Of a stretch of DNA of 64,000 nt, positions 56,040 to 64,000 are shown one piece after another; positions within the stretch are counted from its first letter, which is position 1, and each line of letters opens with the position of its first letter. The stretch is from the NCBI RefSeq assembly GCF_029784135.1, contig NC_073746.1, positions 183,897,983 through 183,961,982 on the forward strand. Direction: 5' to 3'. Both the position numbers and the translations under genes were made by a program. The notes beneath the pieces were generated by a model that was given only the letters and a program-made list of their open reading frames with translations, was not told the DNA's origin and made no database searches. The DNA comes from Toxorhynchites rutilus septentrionalis (lineage: Eukaryota > Arthropoda > Insecta > Diptera > Culicidae).

Positions 56040-57150
56040 TTAGAACCATCAGCATGGTTCTAACAACACTGAGGAAGATAGTAATGGATTTATGAAACTG
56101 TGCATTAGATGCATTTGATTTAATCAAAGAGAATCTACTTTATATAGTAAATAAGTCAATGCTTCGTGGCGAATGACCATATAGTTGGAAGAAATCTGTT
56201 GTCATACCGATTCCAAAAAATCCAAAATCATCCAAACCAGAAGACCGTAGGCCCGTTAATATGTTACCACTGTACGAAAAGATTCTAGAAATTGTTGTCA
56301 AAGATCAATTATTGGAACATATAACGGAAAATGGGATACTGGTAAATGAACAGTCAGGGCTTAGAAAAATCACTCTCGTGAAACGGCTCTCAATTTGTTG
56401 CTCTTGAAGTGGAAACAGGCTATAGAGGCGAAGAAAGTAGCATTGGATGTTTTTATTGATTTGAAACGGGCTTTTGAAACAATAGATCGACATATGTTAC
56501 TAAACTTGTTTTCCAATTATAATGTAACTGGACCTGTATAGAACTGGTTTGGAAGTTACCAAATCACTATTTATAGGGACAGTGAATCATCCAGTACGGT
56601 TCCAGTGAATCTGGGTGTGCCTCAAAGAAGTGTTCTGGGGCCGCTGTGTTTCTTGCTTTATATCAATGATATCAAACAGGTGTTAAATGGCAGTGACGTA
56701 AACTTATTTGCTGACGACACTGTTATTTTCATTGTAGCTGATACATTGCAAGATTGCTACATAAAGATGAACCATGAACTGCTAAACTTAGACGAATGGT
56801 TGAAATGGAAGAAACTCAAGTTAAACATAAACAAAACGAAGTACATGGTACATGGTTGACAATGAAGGTCTTAATATAACTATTGATGGGCAAACGGTGG
56901 AAAGAGCATCATCGATCAAATATCTTGGCGTTATTCTTGACGAAACGCTGCACTTCGACGAACATATAAACTATACTATACAGAAGGCAAAAATATGGAG
57001 TGCTTTGTAGAATTATCGAGCTCAACCGGAATACTCGTTCATCTTTTCAATAGATAATTATAACGAGATTTTTCTGTGTTGTGGCAGATCTCATTGCAGA
57101 TTTAGGTTGCTACGTTTATACTCCAGGTTGAATGTAGGGCTGGAATTAGG
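56040..57150 (+). pseudogene. Non-LTR reverse transcriptase fragment (Jockey/CR1 type)
   Basis: Across frames it reads SVVIPIPKNPKSSKPEDRRP, NMLPLYEKILEIVV, VNEQSG, DVFIDLKRAFETIDRHML, then an open frame 56605-56859 with NLGVPQRSVLGPL, LYINDI and LFADDTVIF (FADD active site), and after a frameshift IKYLGVILDETLHFDEHI. Endonuclease and RNase H are absent. Stops at several places. The 3' end fades near 57150. Confidence 0.8.
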
Positions 57151-58407
57151 CCGGGTTCAGACGGTGCGAGTAAGCATACGAGTCGGTCTGGTCAGTTACT
57201 GCAGAACAGCTACTCACACCGTGTGATCACATCATGCCAGTTAGTGTCATGTGTGATCCGGCGTGCGAGCTACTTCAAAGTTTTTTGAATTTATTCGCAC
57301 TCGCATCCCTCAAAACGTCAAAAACAGAATTTAGCGTTCGAATCTGGGATGCCAGATGTAATGGAATGTCTCTATTTTTAAGATATTTGAAAATATGCGA
57401 AGATATTTATAGACTTCAAAATTATTGGAAAAACAAATAGAACCCTCATAGTTTCTAAACGAAATCGTTGTTATTTTGTCTTGCACGTTGGCGGGGCACG
57501 CTTTCTTTTTGAGATAGTTTTCTTGAGAATCTCTAATATAGAATCATTGTCAGGCATAATTTTCATTCAAAATTCACTAACAACTTGCCAAAAAAAGTAT
57601 TGTTCTACGAACATAATACATATTCGATTTAAAAAAGTACATTTTCATTCATTATTTTAATTTTTAACGTGTATTTATCCCACCTGCAAATTTACTATCA
57701 TTTTCATTTCACAAATTGGTACACGAAGCTGGCAGGGCGAAATAAATAAAATATAAAAAAATCTTTTAGACTGCCATTTATAGCATCACATACTTCTGGA
57801 ATTATCCTAGCTATGGATGCTTTCGACATTCTAAAAAAATATCGACAACAATCTGAACGATATTCCAGAAGAAAGGCACATCAATGTCGTTTTTTAATTT
57901 CACTCTTGCACTCTTGCTATAGCATCCCTCATGAGTGTATTTTGGCGTTGTATTTTTGGACCAATGAATTCCCACAGTGTCAGGTGTTTTTCTCAACACT
58001 GCTCTGTACTCTAGAGAGATCATCGTAGAGTTCCTTCAATATTTTATTTGTTGCTCCTTTTCCTTGCATCCAATTCTTGGCCCAAATCCTTTTGCCTTTC
58101 TGCTTTTTCGGATAGTACTTTTAGTTTGAAAAAAATCAGCTCAAAGTATTTTTAAATATGGTCAGCGTGTATTTCGCGATAAAATTGTGTAATGATAAAT
58201 AGAATAGAGACAATAGAGAAGTCGATTTTGGATCAACCATCTGTCAAATTCGGACCTGATTGCTGTTTCTGACTATTTGATGGAAATTTGAAAAATCATC
58301 TGGCATCCCTGGTAATCCAATGTTGTAGTATCTAGTTTCTCGACAGCAGCTCACACTGTGTGAACGGACAAGGCGAGTCAATCAATTGACCAGCGAGTTC
58401 ACCGGCC
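57150..58407. repeat. Two nested inverted-repeat elements
   Basis: Outer ends GGCCGGGTTCAGACGGTG (57151) and CTCACACTGTGTGAACGG ... TTCACCGGCCC (58345-58407) are roughly inverted. CTCACACCGTGTGATCAC at 57214 pairs with CTCACACTGTGTGAACGG. Inside, GGGATGCCAGATG (57347) and CATCTGGCATCCC (58298-58310) bound an inner element of about 965 bp. No transposase is visible. The outer pairing is approximate. Confidence 0.45.
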
Positions 58408-58597
58408 CAGTACACCCAAACTAGCGTTGGCAGAAAACATGTCATCTTTGGCAGAAAAGATGCCATTTCCTGTGCATGAGAGTCAAATGCGCAAATAATG
58501 AGCTATTTTAAAGGCTTAAAAATGGTTTGTATGTATGCGAGCAGACATCTCTTTCTGTTTTCTTTTCTTTTTTCATTTGGGATTGTGCAAAAAAAAA

Positions 58598-58690
58598 GGC
58601 CATACGACGTCAATGGGGATCGAACCAAGGCCGGCTGGAATGCAAAGTTACTTTACACGACCACGCTATCCATATAGCTGCCAGCACTAT
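58598..58690 (-). repeat. tRNA-like SINE sequence with perfect B box
   Basis: On the minus strand GCAGCTATATGGATAGCGTGG gives an A-box-like region and GGTTCGATCCC a perfect B box 47 nt further on, followed by GGCC and a T-run (58590-58597) that could stop RNA polymerase III. The stem pairs of a real tRNA are not all formed, so a SINE head or tRNA pseudogene is more likely. Confidence 0.5.
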
Positions 58691-60010
58691 TATAAAGAAG
58701 CGTGATAATATTACACCTCAACATAAAATGAAGTTGGAAGATGTTTTCTAAGACGATAAAGAAGAACATGAACGAGAATATATCTTTCTCTGTCTGGGCC
58801 GTGTATTTGGCAAACTATACGAAAAGCTTTCATATGCTTTCATTTAAATGTGTCTCCTGTTTCACTCCCTCATTTTGGCTCTAGCATATATATTATACAA
58901 ATGATATACATGTATTGGGGAGTAGAACATTTTATATTATCTTTCAGCTCATTTAATGTAATAAATCGGGATGCCAGAACATGTGCTAAAAATTAACTTT
59001 GGGTGTAAAGACTGTGGAGCCGCAAGAACTAGCCCGATTGCAACGCGAACTTATTCGCGATCGAAAAGAAAAGATGATTAGGAAAACCACAATCAACAGT
59101 CGTCCCAGTAGCGATGAATGCAACCGTGAGCTATCAGGAAGAATAATGTGAGGATGAAAGCAGTGTTGGTAGTTCGAGCAATCTTAAGTACAAAATAAAA
59201 ATGTGAATTTATCGGATAATTTAGAAATGATTGAGAATTTACGATTGCTGATTATATCGAATAATGAAAGTTTATTTTATTGTCGAATATTTGAAATTCT
59301 AAATTATGGAAGTATAGTATCTCGATCATAATAGCTTGTTCAGTGTTCATTTGTTTATTTAGATGTACCTTCAGTTTCGAAATGTATTACCAATGTATAA
59401 TCTAAAGGAGGAAGGATTGTGATGATCGGGAAAATGATTAGAACCCTATCAGAGTTGCACAAAACGAAATGTGTGTATTGAGAGAAAGAGAACGATAAGT
59501 TGAGTTGATCGGTTTGGGTCGTATGAATAAACGTCGGACGGAGTCGATCTCTTGTGATTTGTATCTTAAACTGAGTGGACGTATTTATTTATTCGGAAGA
59601 AATATACCCCTAGTGTTCGTACATTTCAACTATAAAATTTGGAACCGATTTATGGAAGTCATGATGAACTGTAACACATCCAATGCACACACTTGTGTGG
59701 CTCAGAAACATTTCTCAGCGATCAGTTGAAGCTGCGAAAAATGAATAAACATATTAAACAGCTCTAATAATGTCACAAACTGTAGGTTCTTAGCGAAATC
59801 ATGTTGTCCTCAAAAGCACAAATAATTGTCTACAAATCCTATGGACACGGCTTTTTTGTTTTACTTTCTCAACAAAAATTGAGCTTTTTGATTTGATCCT
59901 TACATGGTTGGTGCGGTCGCAAGCCTGCGAACGGGACTTCATCAAAACTAAACCCTGACCTTCCAGTTGTTGAAGAATGTCTGCAGCTTTTCCCACCCAA
60001 AACAGAAAAA
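58691..60010. other. No recognised gene
   Basis: 1.3 kb with only short frames (for example 59505-59729) and no repeat shared with other parts of the window. Confidence 0.3.
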
Positions 60011-60120
60011 CTAGGAGTGTGTTATATCTGTGATATAACCGCATGGTTAACGTAGGACAACCATAGTAATCATTTGTGAGAAGTTGCATCTAAATCAATC
60101 CTCAATGAATGGATGAATGG
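60011..60120 (-). mobile_element. HINE-like family, 3'-end fragment (F)
   Basis: The reverse complement ends ...AACCATGCGGTTATATCACAGATATAACACACTCCTAG next to TTTTT (given here only as landmarks: GGTTATA, TATAAC, CTCCTAG). The CGTAGGAC motif and the ATGAATGAAT-type region match the end of copy A. The terminus is CTAG, the form expected of Helitron-type ends. Confidence 0.5.
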
Positions 60121-60604
60121 ATATTTTGTTTTCCTTTTGAATTGTCTTACGTTCTGTTCAAATATATACGAAATAAAATTCTTTCGTTTGATGTCTCTTT
60201 TTGATGTTCACCATTCAAATCATCAACCCAAGCTTATTCAATCCTCTGTACATCCGAAATATCTTCTCCATGATATAAAAAATCATCACGGGATAGTTAA
60301 CTGCCCATATGCGTGCGAAAACTCCCCAAACCATCCCCACCCTACATTACGCCACAGACGAATGGTGATAGGCTGATTTTCTACACATCAATTACATTTT
60401 GTACCACTCACTGGTAACAATTTATTGAGAAATTGATTTCTAAACATAATTGTTAAAACAAAGCAATGCACATTACTTTGACCCATTGTTACCTTTTCTA
60501 ATTCAATCTATGCAATATTCCATTCCGGAATTCCATCTATTCAATATGCTACATGCTACAAGTCATTGGTTCTTGCTTATTGGAGTGTATCTTTTTATTA
60601 CATT

Positions 60605-62010
60605 ACTAGCTGATCCGGCAAACTTCGTCCCGCCCAAAATTTATTTTTCGTTATTACATCCACGTTTTCTTACTAAGCGCACGCTCATGAGTCCAATCGC
60701 AGAACTGTTCATTGATTGATCTTCTAATCGACCCTTTAAATTTTTTTTACTATAAAATTTCAGTATTTCTACCAGTCCTCGACATTATAATATCATATTA
60801 TTTTCAGACACAAGATTTTTCAACGATTTGCAATAACATGTTTCTCCTTTACATGGAATAAATTGTCCCATCTGTTTATTTTTATTAGGCTCATTTTAGC
60901 AATTCAGCTGTAACAGAGCCGAATTTATCGTGGACATTTTTTATTCCTATAGTATTCCTATCTTATTGATACACATTTTTGTCTATTGCCATTTTTATCA
61001 TTAGCCTTTAAGGCGTAAGAGTATTTCTCTATTCTATCGATGTACAACACATGTCGCCTTTTTCCGGCGTTAGGATATTCCTATTGTTCGAATGTTAACA
61101 GTTGGACTATATACACAGCGGGACTGTTGATATAAGGTTTCCATTGTTGTGTTTACCGATACAATTACCGATGCAGCAGATCATATGTGGATTGAAGGGC
61201 TGGGATCACCATCACATAATGATTGTTGCATGGGCGTAGTAGCTAGAATAACACACAAAGATGGTCAGATTAGGGTCCTGAGTTATGAGTTCATGATTGT
61301 TCGCTTAGTAGCGAACACGCAACCAATTAGACTGCGAAGACCCCCAGTTTTGCTCTTATCAACACATTCGGCGATCCATTTTTATTTATATAGATATAAG
61401 ACGATATAGGAGTGCGTTTTATCACATTAAAATCCATTTCCACTTTCGAACGAAGATCAATTTCGTTACCGCAAACATCAAGTGGACTAACAACGTTTAT
61501 CAATATGTAATTGTAGAACTGTAAAACTTTTCGAATTTTCCCATTTCCTTCAAAGTTTTCCGAAAATTTTCAGTTGTCAAGTTTGGTTGAAATATGTGCA
61601 TTATTTTTATGGACCCTCTCTCCTTTCCAGAGGAGGTAGAGGTGTCATACCATCATAGAAACATTTCTCGTACCCAAAAACCCGCACATCCCAAGTTTGG
61701 TTCCATTTGCTTGATTAGTTCTCGAGTTATGCAGAAGTTTGTGTTTCATTTGTATGGCAGCCCCTATGCCCTTAGAGAGGGAGTAGGTGTGTCGAACCAC
61801 CATAGAAAAGTTTCGTGCTCCCTAAAACCTGCACATACCAAATATGGCTCAATTTGCTTGATAGTTCTAGAGGGGATGGAGTGTCTAACCACCGTAAAAA
61901 CATTTATTACACCCTAAAACCTCCACATGCCAAATTTGGTTTCATTTGCTTGATTGATTCTCGAGTAATGCAGAAATTTGTGTTTCATTTGTATGGCAGA
62001 AATAATTTCG
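60605..62010 (+). repeat. 143-bp-period repeat element, degraded copy
   Basis: The head ACTAGCTGATCCGGCAAACT is at 60605, and units with GAGTAATGCAGAAATTTGTG-type cores are around 61712-61770, 61858 and 61951-62000. The middle part (60750-61550) is unrelated and contains the tRNA-like sequence at 61259-61345. The (CAGA)n(TA)n end is missing. Confidence 0.6.
61259..61345 (-). repeat. tRNA-like SINE head, second copy
   Basis: Minus strand: GGGGGTCTTCGCAGTCTAAT, a perfect GTTCGC...GCGAAC stem, ACTCATAACTCAGG (weak B box) and CTGACCATCT. It is about 85 percent identical to 1-87. Confidence 0.5.
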
Positions 62011-62273
62011 CTCTCTCTCTCTCAGTGTTTGTGTGTCCAGTAACTGAAATAGAACAAATAGAGAAAGCAATATAAAAAAGAGTGGAATATTCTTCCCTTC
62101 ACTTTCTATTTGTGATTGTCCATTTCAACCCCACCAGTGCAATTATTTCAATAATTTAAATTTACCACTTACGAATGAATTTACTTTTTCCGTAAATACT
62201 TAATATCGCTTCTCTGTCAACTCACAAACCGAAATATAATCAGCGAATTTCATTTTGCAATTAAAAACCACTT

Positions 62274-62393
62274 AGGGGCTGTCCACATACCACGTGGACA
62301 GAAAAAGCACGATTTTAAACTCCCCCCTCCCCCTCCGTGGACAAGCGTGGACATTTTCATACCCCTCCCCCTGTTGTCCACGTGGACATTTTT
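62274..62393 (+). repeat. CCACGTGGAC palindromic repeat, copy 3
   Basis: AGGGGCTGTCCACATACCAC, AGAAAAAGCACGATTTTAAA, CTCCGTGGACAAGCGTGGAC and TTGTCCACGTGGACATTTTT: the best-preserved of the three copies, in the same orientation as copy 1. Confidence 0.65.
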
Positions 62394-64000
62394 CTTGATT
62401 TTATTAGAATAATTCGGGAAATAACTGAATTGCGCATGAATTAAATTTTAATTCCATTTAAGTTTATTTTGTTTCAAATTTTACTTGCTGAACCCTGCCA
62501 CGTTTGCCGTGGCTCATTGGTTTTTTATGACAGAAAAATGAGTAGTAAAACAAAGCAAATATTCCATATGAGTTTAATTTTGAAATACTTGTATGTTTTT
62601 TGTTCATTGTTTTTGAAAGGCTTTAAACTTTGCAGTTCATTCGTCTTTAATTAAAATACTTGTAATACTTTGTTTTTCTATTATCTTAAAGGCAATCTGC
62701 CATCTGGTTTGTCAACACGGAAACGCACAATATCCAGTTGAACAATCCGCATCCGAAAATAAATTACAAAATTCCAAGGATTGATCTTGAGCAAAGCCAA
62801 TCGAATAAAATTAAATAGATTTAAAATCACTATCAGATACAATTTAAGCTCACGATTTTTGAACACATGCAAAGAATTGTGTTACTGTCACATAGAATAC
62901 ATATTCAATACTAGAAAGTTAATTTACCTACACAGATTTATTTCAGAAGTGTGCTTATTTCATCTGGAAATCTTGAAGCTTCTTGAGGCGTTGGCAGTAG
63001 CAACAACAATTTTTGAAGTGGCTCGTATCTTGTGTTATAATATGAGCTCCATCAGAGCTCGAGTTTTTGAAGCGCACAAAAACGAACAGAACGATTTTAT
63101 ATACTATCTCTTTTTCTATCATTTAAAAAAAATTTCAAAAAAAAGAAAAGATAAAGTAGGAAGCATGTACTGATATCTATAGATCCTCACTTGACAAAGG
63201 ATGAGGAGGTCGAAATTTTTCAGAGATTTCGGAACGCCTGAATCTTCGATATAAATGATGACATTAAGATAAAAAATACAGCATTTTCAAGCTACAAATT
63301 TCTAGTGTGTGATGTGTATATGTGTTGTAGATAAAATACTTTGCAAGAAAAGATAACGCGTTTATAGTTTGTTTTCAAAGTTTCTCTAGATTTTGAGAAT
63401 ATATGCTTAAAAGCAATCCAATCAACATGATTATTTCGCGTCCATTTTATTCATAGAGAGTTTCAGTAGAACTATTTACTATAGAGGTATTCTCTATCGA
63501 ATGAAAAATTATCCCTTGATTTCGAATTAAGAATATTTCATGAAATAATGAACGCACAGCAAATCGATGGTCAAATCTACTTATCGCAATCTTGATGCTT
63601 TGACGAATGCATTATTTTATAACAGAGTTATAGCGTTTCAAAGATCACTCAAAACATTTTCGACATTTCGCCACAGGAAATGTCGGTTCATTCACACAAT
63701 CAATTCACTTTTAGTCATCAGCGCAATAGAAACCTTTTCCGCAATAGTTTCAAAGGGTACTAATACCTTATTAAAAATATTTTCAATATCTATATATATT
63801 TTTTTATTTTTCAACTGCTTATTGACAATCCTGCATTGCGTGTCTAGATAGCTTCCAAAATGCTCGTGGGGAAAAAAAATCAAAAAACTCACGACTGAAT
63901 AATTTTTTACTAATCTTGCACGATAAGTTATTTGTATTGCTCTTTAGTTTTCCTCCACTTAAATCCTTATTAAAACGTCACAGTTTACCAGAGAGCAATT
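62394..64000. other. No recognised gene
   Basis: AT-rich right end of the window. Frames at 62781-63173 and 63567-63851 are short, overlap frames on the opposite strand and show no domain. Confidence 0.3.

Noticed and set aside
61149..61409. 86-codon plus-strand frame
   Set aside because: Half of it is the antisense of the tRNA-like SINE at 61259-61345; no independent support.

Overview
The window looks like repeat-rich nuclear DNA of an insect, most likely a culicine mosquito. The reasons are the AT-rich composition, spliced genes with GT-AG introns, an insect-type sarcoplasmic calcium-binding protein (SCP) gene, tRNA-derived SINEs, a DD37E Tc1/mariner element (a lineage first described in Aedes) and an env-bearing Ty3/Gypsy errantivirus. 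The species cannot be fixed from the sequence alone.

Layout. 0-9 kb: a foldback element holding an interspersed repeat (here called HINE-like family, copy A); the last two exons of an unrecognised gene (2386-3004); a mariner remnant with a LINE 3' end inside it, lying in a 2.85-kb insert bounded by 21-bp direct repeats; and a terminal exon with one membrane segment (8459-8731). 13.8-22.7 kb: the one well-supported host gene, a five-exon SCP gene on the minus strand encoding 191 residues. Its introns carry a SINE, DD37E remnants and a decayed LOA-type LINE that is itself split by a small inverted-repeat element. 24-35 kb: a graveyard of mariner, IS630-type and Tc1-like transposons, two LINE fragments in opposite orientation, a second SINE copy and a nearly intact DD37E element (33896-35193). 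36.4-43.9 kb: a complete minus-strand errantivirus with two apparently identical 380-bp LTRs, a tRNA-Ser-type primer site and open gag, pol and env, inserted in a (TA)n tract. 44-46.8 kb: a 143-bp-period repeat ending in a very long (TA)n, then unrecognised DNA. 46.8-56 kb: two large HINE-like copies (B and C), each inside a foldback element, with a mariner in the second foldback. 56-64 kb: a LINE reverse-transcriptase remnant, nested inverted-repeat elements, tRNA-like SINE sequences and unrecognised DNA.

The most unusual signal is the HINE-like family. Three full copies (535-1800, 47839-49857, 50909-53743) and three partial ones share an 11-bp inverted motif (GACGTAGGACT at one end, its complement about 40 bp inside the other), a 7-bp stem-loop near the second end, insertion into T-runs without a clear target duplication and internal 198-bp tandem units. 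This is the architecture of Helentron/DINE-1-type elements. All three full copies also carry a TATAAG box exactly 30 bp upstream of an arthropod initiator (TCAGTT), followed by an 81-bp micro-ORF without indels. They therefore look like repeats that carry a ready-made RNA polymerase II promoter, and they sit in foldback DNA that could form double-stranded RNA.

Apart from the SCP gene and the two partial unknown genes, no host gene could be supported.
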